A stretch of 64,000 nt of DNA from Sandaracinobacteroides sp039808025 (GCA_039808025.1 JBDHSK010000008.1:1-64000); one strand, 5' to 3'. Shown: positions 44,270-53,243, numbered from the stretch's first letter. Translations and numbers: made by a program. Notes: generated by a model from the letters alone, not told the origin.

Positions 44270-44740
44270 ATGATGGCATCCACAACTTCCGGGCTTCCGC
44301 TCGTCATGGTTCTGAACGGTCCCAACCTCAATCTGCTGGGCACCCGCGAGCCCGAGATCTATGGCCACGACACCCTGGACAGCATCGCCGCGCAGATGGA
44401 ACAGGCAGCGCGCGAGCGCCAGCTGACGGTGGAATTCCGCCAGTCGAACCACGAGGGCCAGCTGATCGACTGGCTGCACGAGGCGCGCACCCGCAAGGCG
44501 CGGGCCGTCATTCTCAATGCCGGCGCCTATACCCACAGCTCGATCGCCCTGCACGACGCCATCAAGGCCATCGAACTGCCGGTGATCGAGGTGCATTTGT
44601 CGAACCCGCATGCCCGCGAGAATTTCCGCCACAAAAGCTTCATTTCCGCGGTCGCTGCCGGAGTGATCGTCGGGTTCGGGGCAAGGGGATACCTGCTGGC
44701 GCTGGACGCGGCGACCATGATGGGGCTAGAACGGGCCTGA
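44270..44740 (+). CDS. aroQ: 3-dehydroquinate dehydratase, type II
   Basis: A 156-residue dodecameric enzyme of the shikimate pathway. VLNGPNLNLLGTREPEIYG is the family signature with the catalytic Tyr, and AVILNAGAYTHSSIALHDAI and VIEVHLSNPHARENFRHKS supply further active-site residues. The gene lies upstream of accB and accC in the usual alphaproteobacterial order aroQ-accB-accC. Confidence 0.94.
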   Translation: MMASTTSGLPLVMVLNGPNLNLLGTREPEIYGHDTLDSIAAQMEQAARERQLTVEFRQSNHEGQLIDWLHEARTRKARAVILNAGAYTHSSIALHDAIKAIELPVIEVHLSNPHARENFRHKSFISAVAAGVIVGFGARGYLLALDAATMMGLERA

Positions 44741-44769
44741 TCAACGTCACATTTCTGCAGGAATCACCA

Positions 44770-45336
44770 ATGAGCGCACCGGAGCCGGGTAACGGCGACA
44801 AGACGGTCAACGAGCCGGGTAACGGCGACAAGACGGTCAACGCGCCGGGTAACGGCGACAGGACGGCAAAAAAGCCGAAAACCAGCGATCGTATGCGGGT
44901 CGAAATCGAACTGGTCCGCCAGCTGGCCGCCCTTCTTGATGAAACCAGCCTCACCGAAATCGAGGTTCAGGACGGCGAGCGTGCCGTGCGAGTCTCGCGG
45001 CAGGGCACAGCGGTTGCCGTTGCGGCACCGGCTGCCGCGGCGCCCGCATCAGCGGCAGCGGCAGCTGCGGCACCGCCGCCCCCCACCACCGAAGCAGACC
45101 ACCCCGGCACCGTACGCTCGCCCATGGTCGGAACCGCCTATCTGTCGGCCGAACCGGGCGGCAAGCCACTGGTGACGGTGGGCGCCAGCGTCAAGGAAGG
45201 CGACACCCTGCTGATCGTCGAGGCAATGAAAGTGATGAACCCGATTCTGGCCCCCCGCGCCGGTGTCGTGAAAGCCATGCTGGTGGTGAACGAGCAGCCG
45301 GTCGAGTACGACCAGCCGCTGGCCGTGATCGAGTGA
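44770..45336 (+). CDS. accB: Biotin carboxyl carrier protein of acetyl-CoA carboxylase, with N-terminal repeats
   Basis: A 188-residue carrier. The biotin lysine lies in VEAMKVMNPI near 153 (usually AMKMMN). An Ala/Pro-rich linker separates this domain from a start-like helix, MRVEIELVRQLAALLDE (about 42-58), where most AccB proteins begin. Here about 41 residues precede it, including three 10-residue repeats (PGNGDKTVNE-like). The repeat is in frame, which supports translation from 44770; AGGA lies about 8 nt upstream. A later start at 44893 remains possible. It is followed 13 bp later by accC. Confidence 0.88.
   Translation: MSAPEPGNGDKTVNEPGNGDKTVNAPGNGDRTAKKPKTSDRMRVEIELVRQLAALLDETSLTEIEVQDGERAVRVSRQGTAVAVAAPAAAAPASAAAAAAAPPPPTTEADHPGTVRSPMVGTAYLSAEPGGKPLVTVGASVKEGDTLLIVEAMKVMNPILAPRAGVVKAMLVVNEQPVEYDQPLAVIE
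44782..44871 (+). repeat. Three tandem 30-bp repeats within accB
   Basis: Copies at 44782-44811 and 44812-44841 are identical; the third at 44842-44871 differs at a few positions. Each encodes ten residues of the type EPGNGDKTVN. The multiple-of-three period preserves the reading frame. Confidence 0.9.
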
Positions 45337-45349
45337 GCGCCTGCCCGCA

Positions 45350-46705
45350 ATGAGCAACCGGCCGCTTTTCCGCAAAATCCTCATTGCCAACCGTGGGGAA
45401 ATCGCGCTGCGCATCCAGCGCGCTGCCCGCGAGATGGGGATCGCCACCGTCGCCGTGCATTCAACGGCCGATACCTCGGCCAAGCATGTGCGCCTCGCCG
45501 ACGAAGCCATCTGTATCGGCCCGCCACCTGCCAGCGAATCCTATCTCAACATCCCCAACATTCTGGCGGCGGCTGAAATCGCCCAGGCGGATGCCATCCA
45601 CCCCGGCTATGGCTTCCTGTCGGAAAATGCCCGCTTTGCCGAGATCGTCGAGGAACATCGCATTACCTGGATCGGTCCGGCGCCGCGCCACATCCGCACC
45701 ATGGGCGACAAGGTCGAGGCCAAGCGCACTGCCGGCAAGCTGGGGCTGCCGCTGGTTCCCGGTTCCGACGGTGCTGTGGAAACCGTCGACGAAGCCCGCG
45801 CCATTGCCGAAACCTTCGGTTATCCGGTGCTGGTGAAGGCGGCCGCCGGCGGCGGTGGCCGTGGCATGAAGGTAGTGGAACATGCCGCCATGCTGGAGGG
45901 AGCGTTCCGTCAGGCACGCGCCGAAGCCAAGGCGTCGTTCGGCCACGACACCGTCTATATCGAGAAGTATCTGCAGAACCCTCGCCATATCGAGTTCCAG
46001 ATTTTCGGCGATGGCAAGGGCAATGCCATCCACCTTGGTGAACGCGATTGCTCGTTGCAGCGCCGCCACCAGAAAGTGCTGGAAGAAGCGCCTTCGCCGG
46101 TCATCTCTGCCGCGGAACGCGCGCGCATGGGGGCGATCTGCGCCACCGCCATGGCCGACATGGGCTATCGCGGTGCCGGGACCATCGAGTTCCTGTGGGA
46201 AAACGGCGAATTCTATTTCATCGAGATGAACACCCGTCTGCAGGTCGAGCACCCGGTGACCGAACTGCTGAGCGGAATGGATCTGGTGAAGGAACAGATC
46301 CGGGTGGCTGCCGGCCTGCCATTGTCGAAAACCCAGACGGATGTGCAGTTTTCCGGCCATGCCATCGAAGTGCGGATCAACGCCGAGGATCCGCAGACCT
46401 TCGTTCCGTCACCGGGCCTGGTGGGCGAATATCATGCTCCGGGCGGGTTAGGGGTGCGGGTCGACAGTGCTCTGTTCAGTGGTTACCGCGTTCCTCCCAC
46501 CTACGACAGCCTGATCGCCAAGCTGATCGTCCATGCCGACAGCCGCGACGAGGCCATTTCGCGCATGCGCCGGGCACTTGAGGAAATGGTGATCTCGGGG
46601 ATTCACACCACCATTCCGCTGCATCAGCGGCTGATGGACGAACCCGATTTCCGTTCGGGGAATTATTCGATCAAGTGGCTGGAGGCGCTGCTGGCGAAGG
46701 GCTGA
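45350..46705 (+). CDS. accC: Biotin carboxylase subunit of acetyl-CoA carboxylase
   Basis: A 451-residue ATP-grasp enzyme. KILIANRGEIALRIQRAA at the start, HPGYGFLSENARFA, VLVKAAAGGGGRGMKVV (glycine-rich ATP loop near 160), and EMNTRLQVEHPVTE (near 290) are visible. It carboxylates the biotin on AccB for fatty-acid synthesis. The stop codon lies inside the last codons of the convergent histidine kinase; the two coding regions overlap by 35 bp. Confidence 0.95.
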   Translation: MSNRPLFRKILIANRGEIALRIQRAAREMGIATVAVHSTADTSAKHVRLADEAICIGPPPASESYLNIPNILAAAEIAQADAIHPGYGFLSENARFAEIVEEHRITWIGPAPRHIRTMGDKVEAKRTAGKLGLPLVPGSDGAVETVDEARAIAETFGYPVLVKAAAGGGGRGMKVVEHAAMLEGAFRQARAEAKASFGHDTVYIEKYLQNPRHIEFQIFGDGKGNAIHLGERDCSLQRRHQKVLEEAPSPVISAAERARMGAICATAMADMGYRGAGTIEFLWENGEFYFIEMNTRLQVEHPVTELLSGMDLVKEQIRVAAGLPLSKTQTDVQFSGHAIEVRINAEDPQTFVPSPGLVGEYHAPGGLGVRVDSALFSGYRVPPTYDSLIAKLIVHADSRDEAISRMRRALEEMVISGIHTTIPLHQRLMDEPDFRSGNYSIKWLEALLAKG

Positions 46706-49085
46706 GCGCGTCTTCGGTGCAGGGCAACCTCAGCGAAAACGTCGATCCGACGCCGGGCTCGCTGGTGGCCCACACTCGGCCGCGATGCCGTTCGATCACC
46801 GCCTTCACGAAGGCCAGCCCCAGGCCCGCCCCGGCCGCTGCCGTGCCGGCGGGAGCACCTTCGGGAGCGGCCAACCGGCTGAACGGCTCGAACAGGGCAC
46901 TGAGGTCACTGGCTTCGATCCCGCGGCCATGATCCTCGATCTCGACGAGCGCCTGGCCCGTGCCGACAGTCAGCCGGGCGGCAATGGCCGTCTTCTCGCC
47001 ACTATACTTGATGGCATTGGACAGAATGTTGGTGATGGCCCGGGTGATCAGCGCCCGGTCCCCGGTGATCAGCACCTCGGACTCAGGGACGGTGGGCGTG
47101 ATGGAGATGGCGCGGGCGTGGGCCAGCGGCCACATGTCGTCGACGGCGTCGAGAAGGGCATCGCCCAGATTGAAGGTCTCGATCATGTAGCGACCGCTCT
47201 CGGCCCGGGCGAGATAGACAAAATCATTGGCGAGATCGAGAGTCTGGTGGGCATAGCGGGCAATGCGCCGCGCCAGATCTGGTGAAATATTGCCACCGTC
47301 AGATTCGAGAAGCGCCAGAATCGATGCCTGGGGCGAGCGCATATCGTGGGTCAGCAGCCGCAGCGCATCCTCGCGCTGGCGTTCCGACGCGCGCAGCGGC
47401 GTGATGTCGGCAAAGCGGGCAATCCAGCCCATTGGCCGGCGATCGGAATCGCGGAACATCGCCACCTGGATTTCCAGCGACAGCCCATCGTCCAGACGGG
47501 TTTCATAGCCCTCGGGCTCGCCCTGTGCGGCCATCGCCTGCAACACCTGCTGCGCCCGCGGGTCGGGAAGGCGTGGGTCGGAATCGAACGACGCCAGGAT
47601 CTCGACCATCGATCTTCCCAGCACATTGCCAGCCACCCGGTTCATGAACAAGGCATCGGCGGCATCGTTGGCGATCATCACCTTGCCATCGAGGTCGGTC
47701 ACCAGAGCCGCATCGGGCAGGTTGTCGAGCGACTGGCCAACGAATTCGCGCAGGTTTCGCACATCGCGGATCGCTGCATGCATAAGGATGATCTGGCGCT
47801 CGACCGGATCGCCCGACAGGTCGCGCGCCGGCCCGGGCAGCAGCCCCTCTTCCTGCCGCAGCGACTGCATTTCCGCCAGCATGTAGCGGTTGGCGAGGTC
47901 GAGCCGCCGCCACCCCCACAGGGGAAAGATCAGGGCAATGGCCATCAGCGCCAGCGCCGGAGGCAACCACACCCGGAAAAAGGTAAGCGATACCAGCGTG
48001 ATGGCAAACCACAGCAGGCCAAGGGCAATCCCCGCCCACAGGTTCACCCGCGGGCCCAGGAACCACAGCGACACCATCAGAAGCCACACCGGAAGCAGCG
48101 AATAGAGCAGCCAGAGCCACGGCGGCACCGGGTGGATGATCCGTCCGTCCAGCAGTGAATCGAGATAGTTGGCGTTCAGCTCGACGCCGGGCATGGTCTC
48201 CATGGTCTGCGACATCGGCGTGGCAAAGCGGTCGCCCATGCCATTGGCAGTTGCCCCTACCAGAACGATCCGGTTTGCAAGGATATCGGCGGGAACCCGC
48301 CCTTCTGCCACATCGACGAAACTGAGAGTCGGGTAGGTTCCTGCCGGTCCGGAAAACGGAATGAGCAGCCGTGACCGCACATAGATCGCGTCGCCTGACG
48401 ATGGCCGCGGCGCCAGTAACAGGCGGTCGTCGCCTCTGATCAATGCCTTCAGCACCTCGGCCAGATGCAGCAACCGCTGCCCTGACCCATTTTCGAGCAT
48501 TTCAAACCCCCGCACCAGCCCGTCGCGATCAGTGCGGGTCACCACATGGCCTAGGCCGCGCGCGGCCCGAGCCAGTGGGGCGATCGGCGGGATGATCCGC
48601 GATGCACTGCCATCCAGCCCCGGGACCTCGAGGATGAGCGGAAGCACCAGACGCCGGTTGCCGGCGATGGCATCAGCCAGAATGACGTCCTCCGTCGGCG
48701 AACCAGCCTCGGGAAACAGCACATCATAGCCAACGGCCGAACTGCCGGCTGCTGTCAGCCGATCAATCAGTCGCGCATGAATATCACGGGACCACGGCCA
48801 GCGGCCATAGGCGGCGATGCTCTGGTTATCGATGGCAACGATCAGGATTCGCTCGTTGGGGCGCGCCGCGCTCAGGCGCAGCACCACATCATAAAGAAGG
48901 TTGTCAGCCCTTGTGGGTGGCGCCAGCCAGCCGACCAGAAGCACGGCGGCCGTGGCCAGCATCAAAACCCCCCACCACTCGGCGATCATCCGGCGACTGC
49001 CGTACCATCGCAGACCGGCCGGATCGTCCGGACTCAGTGACCGGGCATTGTCCGGGGAATGCGCGCGGCTGGCATCCACCCGCAA
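46671..49085 (-). CDS. CHASE2-PAS sensor histidine kinase
   Basis: An 804-residue inner-membrane kinase. An N-terminal helix (about 39-56) precedes an extracytoplasmic CHASE2 domain (about 61-320), three transmembrane helices (322-343, 350-370, 374-391), a PAS domain (about 450-565), a phosphoacceptor helix with His580 in LLTHDMRSPQ, and a HATPase_c domain with the N box NILSNAIKYS, DHGRGI and GAGLGLAFVKAV. It starts (TTG, or a GTG two codons later) right after the upstream FecR gene stop, so the two are coupled. The 3' end overlaps accC by 35 bp. The signal is unknown. Confidence 0.9.
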   Translation of the reverse strand: MRVDASRAHSPDNARSLSPDDPAGLRWYGSRRMIAEWWGVLMLATAAVLLVGWLAPPTRADNLLYDVVLRLSAARPNERILIVAIDNQSIAAYGRWPWSRDIHARLIDRLTAAGSSAVGYDVLFPEAGSPTEDVILADAIAGNRRLVLPLILEVPGLDGSASRIIPPIAPLARAARGLGHVVTRTDRDGLVRGFEMLENGSGQRLLHLAEVLKALIRGDDRLLLAPRPSSGDAIYVRSRLLIPFSGPAGTYPTLSFVDVAEGRVPADILANRIVLVGATANGMGDRFATPMSQTMETMPGVELNANYLDSLLDGRIIHPVPPWLWLLYSLLPVWLLMVSLWFLGPRVNLWAGIALGLLWFAITLVSLTFFRVWLPPALALMAIALIFPLWGWRRLDLANRYMLAEMQSLRQEEGLLPGPARDLSGDPVERQIILMHAAIRDVRNLREFVGQSLDNLPDAALVTDLDGKVMIANDAADALFMNRVAGNVLGRSMVEILASFDSDPRLPDPRAQQVLQAMAAQGEPEGYETRLDDGLSLEIQVAMFRDSDRRPMGWIARFADITPLRASERQREDALRLLTHDMRSPQASILALLESDGGNISPDLARRIARYAHQTLDLANDFVYLARAESGRYMIETFNLGDALLDAVDDMWPLAHARAISITPTVPESEVLITGDRALITRAITNILSNAIKYSGEKTAIAARLTVGTGQALVEIEDHGRGIEASDLSALFEPFSRLAAPEGAPAGTAAAGAGLGLAFVKAVIERHRGRVWATSEPGVGSTFSLRLPCTEDALSPSPAAPPAT

Positions 49086-50822
49086 TCACTCAGCCCGGAA
49101 ACGAGTCTGCCGCTGGCGACGCAACATGGTTCCGATCAGCCCGAAGCCGGCGATCAGCATCAGCCAGGCCGAAGGTTCAGGCACGACGACTGCTGCGTCA
49201 GGGTCTGTGCCACCTACCTCTTTGTCGACGCCCCCTGAGCCATTGCCCGAGGGCTGCTCGACGTCGGGCAATGATGGCGGCGGCGCCGGGTCGGTGGTGA
49301 TGATCTCCATGCCGTCGTCGTCTGTCCCGGAGCCGCTGGACGGCCGCCGTCCGGCACCGCCCCATCCGCCACCACCCGAACTGTCGGGCATGGCCACCGG
49401 CCGGGCCGCCCCCCCTGTCGCTCGGGCAGCCACATTGCCTATCGGCAGCCACTGCCCATCGCCAACTGCTGGCCCGAACAGGAACAGGCCACCGTCACCT
49501 GACCCGGGCCCCATGGCGCCGCCAGCACCGGATCCGCCGCCAGCGCCACCTGCGCCCTCTGTACCATCCGCGTCTTCGCTGTCTTCAGCGGCCGCTGCGT
49601 ACAGCTGGTCATCAAGCTCGCTTCCGGCTGCATACCATTCCGGCGATTGCTCGATATCCTCGCCAAGTTCCGCCAGGTCGTGCCGCTGCTGACGCCGGCG
49701 ATCTTCGCGGGCGAGGTCCGGATCGATCCGCCTCTGGAATTCCGCGACCGTCGGGAAGCCGGCCAGCCCCAGTCGGTCGATGGCGGTTACCCGGACATGC
49801 ACCAGACCTTGGTCGATGTTCGTGAAAGTCGCGACGATCCTGCCGTCAGCGGCTGCCACCACCTCCTGCTCGGCCATGCGGTCGGCAAAGGTGGCATCGG
49901 TTGCCAGCTCGACCCGGAACCGGGCGGCGCCGCCCTGCGGTTGCAGCCGGATGCTGACCAGCCGCCCCTGTCGTTCGGGCGGCAGCTCTGCAATCTTCGG
50001 TGCCGCCAGCAATGGCACCGGTCCCTCGGCCACGGTGTCCGATATGCTGCCACCCTGACCGGCCGGCAAGGCCATGGTTCCGGCTTTGCCGACAGGGCGA
50101 TAGACTTCCACCAGCCCTCTGGTGACCGACGTGGTCTGGGTATGGGTATCAGGCGTGAAGGTCACGCGATATTCCGTTCCGCGCACCGCTGCCACTGCCA
50201 CGGGGGTCGAGATGAGGAAGCGCGACGACCTGTTGGTCATCGGCGTCACCCGGGTATCGGACGAGCCGCGTTCCAGCAGGAACCGCCTGTCGACCGAATC
50301 CGTCAGCACCACATGGCGCAGCCGGCTGATGCGGATGGCGCTGGACGACGGCAGCGAGACCTGCGATCCGTCGGGAAGCCGCAGCGACACGAAACTGTTC
50401 CCAGACGTTGCGATCAGGTCGCCCTCACCTATCGCCATCCCTTTGGAGAGCGACCGCGGCCCGGCGGCATCGGTCACCACCACGTTGCCGCGCCACGCCG
50501 CCACGGCCGCCTTGATCGGCACGGTTTTCAGCCACTGCATCTGCAACGACAGCACCGACCCGGGCTTCAGGCCCGCGGTTTCGGGAAGACGATTGAAGCG
50601 GGCAGCCGCCTTCCAGTCGGCGGGGTTTGCAAACCCCCGGGCGGCAAGCGCCTGCCAGGTATCACCGGGGCGGACAGTGTAGTGGACCAGATTTTCGGCG
50701 CTGGCCGGTTGCGACAAGGCAAGACCCGCCGGTCGCTCGCCCGCCGGGATGGCGGGCCCGCTACCTGCAAGAAGCAGGGTCGGCAGCGCCAGAAGCGCCG
50801 GAAACAGCCCGATCTTGCTCAT
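49086..50822 (-). CDS. LysM-FecR domain protein with PEP-CTERM anchor
   Basis: A 578-residue exported protein. A signal peptide is followed by LysM (about 46-94, HYTVRPGDTWQALAARG), FecR (about 112-240, with GDLIATSGNSFVSLRLPDGS and STPVAVAAVRGTEYRV), a beta-rich part, and an acidic Gly/Ser-rich low-complexity tail (about 395-540). It ends in VPEPSAWLMLIAGFGLIG plus RRQRQ, a PEP-CTERM signal. LysM suggests peptidoglycan contact. It sits between the response regulator (4-bp overlap) and the CHASE2 kinase, and so may be the sensor's envelope partner. Confidence 0.88.
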   Translation of the reverse strand: MSKIGLFPALLALPTLLLAGSGPAIPAGERPAGLALSQPASAENLVHYTVRPGDTWQALAARGFANPADWKAAARFNRLPETAGLKPGSVLSLQMQWLKTVPIKAAVAAWRGNVVVTDAAGPRSLSKGMAIGEGDLIATSGNSFVSLRLPDGSQVSLPSSSAIRISRLRHVVLTDSVDRRFLLERGSSDTRVTPMTNRSSRFLISTPVAVAAVRGTEYRVTFTPDTHTQTTSVTRGLVEVYRPVGKAGTMALPAGQGGSISDTVAEGPVPLLAAPKIAELPPERQGRLVSIRLQPQGGAARFRVELATDATFADRMAEQEVVAAADGRIVATFTNIDQGLVHVRVTAIDRLGLAGFPTVAEFQRRIDPDLAREDRRRQQRHDLAELGEDIEQSPEWYAAGSELDDQLYAAAAEDSEDADGTEGAGGAGGGSGAGGAMGPGSGDGGLFLFGPAVGDGQWLPIGNVAARATGGAARPVAMPDSSGGGGWGGAGRRPSSGSGTDDDGMEIITTDPAPPPSLPDVEQPSGNGSGGVDKEVGGTDPDAAVVVPEPSAWLMLIAGFGLIGTMLRRQRQTRFRAE

Positions 50823-51559
50823 CCGCTGGCCACCAATCGTACGTCATCTCCCGCGACATCGGTAAATCCGGTGTCGCCCGTCGGCTCCAGCCGATACCCA
50901 TAGGAATATACCGGAAGAATACGGAAGCCGTTTTCAGCCCTGAGGCTCAGCTTGGCACGGATACGCGAAATATGGGCGTCAAGCGTGCGCGTCTCGACAT
51001 CGGGGCTGGCGCCCCAGATGGTTTCCAGAAGCCACGAACGCGACAACGGCCGCGACTGGTTTTCAAACAGTGTCAATGCCAGCGTCAGTTCCTTTGCCGT
51101 CAGCTTCACAGGCTCGCCACGCACTGCCACCGTCTCGGTGGGGAGATCAAACACATAATGGCCAAACCGTGCCTCGGTTGCCTTTGGCCTGTTCAGATGG
51201 GAACGGCGTAACGCTGCATCAACCCTTGCAAGGAAAACGGCCGGCAGCAGAGGCTTGGCAATATAATCATCAGCACCGGCCGCCAGCCCCGCCACGATAT
51301 CGATCTCGTCGGACCGGCTGGTAACCATCAGCACCGGCACCTTCGCCAGCGGCCCCTGGCGGATATGGCCCAGCACCTCGATCCCCGAGAGGCCCGGCAT
51401 GTTCCAGTCGATAACGATGAGGTCGAACATGTCCTGCCGCAGGCGATTGAGAAGGGCCCGCCCGGCATGAAACACCTCGCACTCGTCCCCACGCTCCTGC
51501 AGAAGCTTGGCGACCAGCTCGGTCTGCGCCTTGTCGTCATCGAGAATAGCAAATCGCAT
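50819..51559 (-). CDS. OmpR-family response regulator
   Basis: A 246-residue regulator. The receiver has the acidic DDD triad at 7-9, phospho-acceptor Asp51 in VIDWNMPG, and the conserved Lys in YIAKPL. The C-terminal winged helix (LTAKELTLALTLFENQSRPLSR, then TLDAHISRIRAKL) is of the OmpR/PhoB type. It overlaps the FecR-PEP-CTERM gene by 4 bp and heads the operon whose third gene is the kinase. AGGAT lies 7 nt upstream of the ATG. Confidence 0.92.
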   Translation of the reverse strand: MRFAILDDDKAQTELVAKLLQERGDECEVFHAGRALLNRLRQDMFDLIVIDWNMPGLSGIEVLGHIRQGPLAKVPVLMVTSRSDEIDIVAGLAAGADDYIAKPLLPAVFLARVDAALRRSHLNRPKATEARFGHYVFDLPTETVAVRGEPVKLTAKELTLALTLFENQSRPLSRSWLLETIWGASPDVETRTLDAHISRIRAKLSLRAENGFRILPVYSYGYRLEPTGDTGFTDVAGDDVRLVASG

Positions 51560-52008
51560 CAGAACATCCTGCCCTAGGCGATGCGGCGTCCTTCGTCAGC
51601 CCCATCGCTATCCTAAACGGCTGCAGCCGCAAAAGCCACAGTGCGCACCGTCTTACCATAGCAGAAAAGCTTCGGCGGAATTGTAAACGAATGCTATCAC
51701 TGCTGCCAGTATACTCGACATGCTGCCCGATATGGGCCTTGCCGCACACAACATCGCTGTGATAATTTCGGCGCCGTCAGCTGACACGACGGTTGCCATG
51801 CCTGGCAGCAAAGAATCCGGCAAGCAATCGGGGAGTCCGGCCGTCATTGAGGCAAGCCACATCGTCCGCCAGCAGCTGAAACCAGCAGATCCCACTGCTT
51901 TTTTCCGCATTCTGACACCGGCGATAGGCGGCCAGCGAGGGCTTGACACAAGGGAAGGTTGGCCAGCACGAATAGCTGGTCGCATCAGACGACGGGGAGA
52001 CATGAAGC
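51560..52008. other. Noncoding divergent region between the regulator and the CsgG-like gene
   Basis: About 450 bp without a supported gene. Frames that stay open here run into the CsgG gene in the wrong phase. It contains the 12-bp palindrome CGGCTGCAGCCG (51618-51629), about 60 bp upstream of the response regulator start, which could be an operator. On the minus strand CTGGCA, an 18-nt spacer and TACAAT (51704-51709 and 51680-51685) form a plausible regulator promoter. A perfect -35-like TTGACA stands at 51943-51948 ahead of the CsgG gene, but I see no good -10. Confidence 0.55.
51680..51709 (-). promoter_or_regulatory. Candidate promoter of the response-regulator operon
   Basis: On the minus strand CTGGCA (4 of 6 to TTGACA), an 18-nt spacer and TACAAT (5 of 6 to TATAAT) lie about 120 bp upstream of the ATG of the regulator. 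Only sequence resemblance supports it. Confidence 0.3.
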
Positions 52009-52785
52009 ATGAAGACGTTCCACCTTTACCGGCCGATGGTCGCTCTGCTTGCCGCCTGCTCGATGCTGGCAGCACCGACGGCAGCCATCGCCCAATCAAA
52101 GGCCCGCAAGGAACAGGTGAAAAAGACCGCCGAAATTCCGCACTGCACCAAAAAGCTGGGAACCGTCGCCGTGGTCGAGCCCGACACCAACTGGTGGCAG
52201 CAACTGGGCCTTGGCTCTCCCGAGGCGATCATCAAGCTGTTCGTGATGAAATCGGGCTGCTTCGGACTGGTTGACCGCAGCAAGGGTCTGGCCAGCCGCA
52301 ATATCGAGCGGGCGCTCGCTGAATCGGGCGAACTGCAGCAAAACAGCAATATCGGCCGCGCCCAGGTGAAGGCCGCTGATTATTTCATCGTTCCCGATAT
52401 CGTTTCCCGCAATGCCAATTCCGGCGGTGGCGGCTTGGGCGGCCTGGTGGGCGGCATGCTGGGTGGCGGTCTTGGATCGATGATCGGCGGTGCGGTTTCC
52501 GTCAAGAAGAAGGAAGCCAATGTCATGCTTACCCTCGTCAACAGCCGCACCACCGAACAGGAGCGCATGACCGAAGGGTTCGCCAAAAAGACCGATCTGG
52601 GCTTTGGTGGCGGTGGCGGCCTGTTCGGAGCCGGCGGCTTCGGAGCGCTGGGCGGTGGCGGCTATGAAAACACCGAAATCGGCCAGGTGATCGTGCTCGC
52701 CTATCTCGATGCCTATACCCGTCTCGTTACCGAGCTGGGCGGCCTTCCGGAAAACCCCAGCGCCGCGGCGCCCCCGGCGCAATAA
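52009..52785 (+). CDS. CsgG/HfaB-family-like exported protein
   Basis: A 258-residue protein resembling CsgG/LpoB-type proteins: GTVAVVEPDTNWWQQLG at the start of the domain, GCFGLVDRSKGLASRNIERAL in the middle and ADYFIVPDIVS. A possible lipobox (LAAC, residue 17) and a signal-peptidase I-like site (AIAQ) both occur, so lipidation is uncertain. The middle carries a glycine-zipper-like stretch (GGLVGGMLGGGLGSMIGG) and a second Gly-rich segment. No curli or holdfast partners are nearby. Function unknown; an envelope pore or adhesin-secretion role is only a guess. Confidence 0.75.
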   Translation: MKTFHLYRPMVALLAACSMLAAPTAAIAQSKARKEQVKKTAEIPHCTKKLGTVAVVEPDTNWWQQLGLGSPEAIIKLFVMKSGCFGLVDRSKGLASRNIERALAESGELQQNSNIGRAQVKAADYFIVPDIVSRNANSGGGGLGGLVGGMLGGGLGSMIGGAVSVKKKEANVMLTLVNSRTTEQERMTEGFAKKTDLGFGGGGGLFGAGGFGALGGGGYENTEIGQVIVLAYLDAYTRLVTELGGLPENPSAAAPPAQ

Positions 52786-52948
52786 TCATCCGTTCCGGCA
52801 GCTTTTTGCATGTTTGGTTGCTGCGGGGTGATTTTGGCGTTTGACGAAGCGCTCCCGCAATGAAATGAAGGCTCGCAGGTCGGAAGACCCGATCATCCAA
52901 CAAGCACAATGACCCGGCCTTTCCGGGGGTGCACCAAGGGAGATACCT

Positions 52949-53203
52949 ATGGCCGAGAAGAAACCCAATGCCCTGCAAACGCCGCTTACCCCCTCGCCTC
53001 AGCTGGCGGCCATTGTCGGCCCGGCCAAACTGGCCCGTGGCGAAGTGGTCAAGAAGGTGTGGGAGTATATCAAGGCCAACAACCTGCAAGACCCCAAGGA
53101 CAAGCGCCGCATCAATGCTGACGCCAAGCTGAAACCGGTGTTCGGGGTTGACAGCGTGACCATGTTTGAAATGAACAAGCACCTCGCCCGACACCTGAGC
53201 TGA
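52949..53203 (+). CDS. SWIB/MDM2-domain protein
   Basis: An 84-residue protein with a single SWIB domain (LTPSPQLAAIVGPAKLARGE, then WEYIKANNLQDPKDKRRI). Such small SWIB proteins occur in several bacterial lineages, including chlamydiae and alphaproteobacteria, where they are thought to be nucleoid- or chromatin-related. AGGGAG precedes the ATG by about 8 nt. The upstream 163 bp hold no other gene. Stand-alone. Confidence 0.88.
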   Translation: MAEKKPNALQTPLTPSPQLAAIVGPAKLARGEVVKKVWEYIKANNLQDPKDKRRINADAKLKPVFGVDSVTMFEMNKHLARHLS

Positions 53204-53217
53204 GGGCCAGCCTGCGA

Positions 53218-53243
53218 CAGGCCGGCTGCTTTCGGCCGGCCTG
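53218..53243. terminator. Hairpin downstream of the SWIB gene
   Basis: CAGGCCGG and CCGGCCTG form an 8-bp stem around a 10-nt loop, 15 bp past the SWIB stop codon. A U tract is lacking, so termination is likely but not certain. It also lies downstream of the convergent xerD gene. Confidence 0.5.

Noticed and set aside
51720..52008. A possible small gene upstream of the CsgG-like gene
   Set aside because: The frame runs on out of phase into the CsgG gene, has no ribosome-binding site and codes for no recognisable domain.
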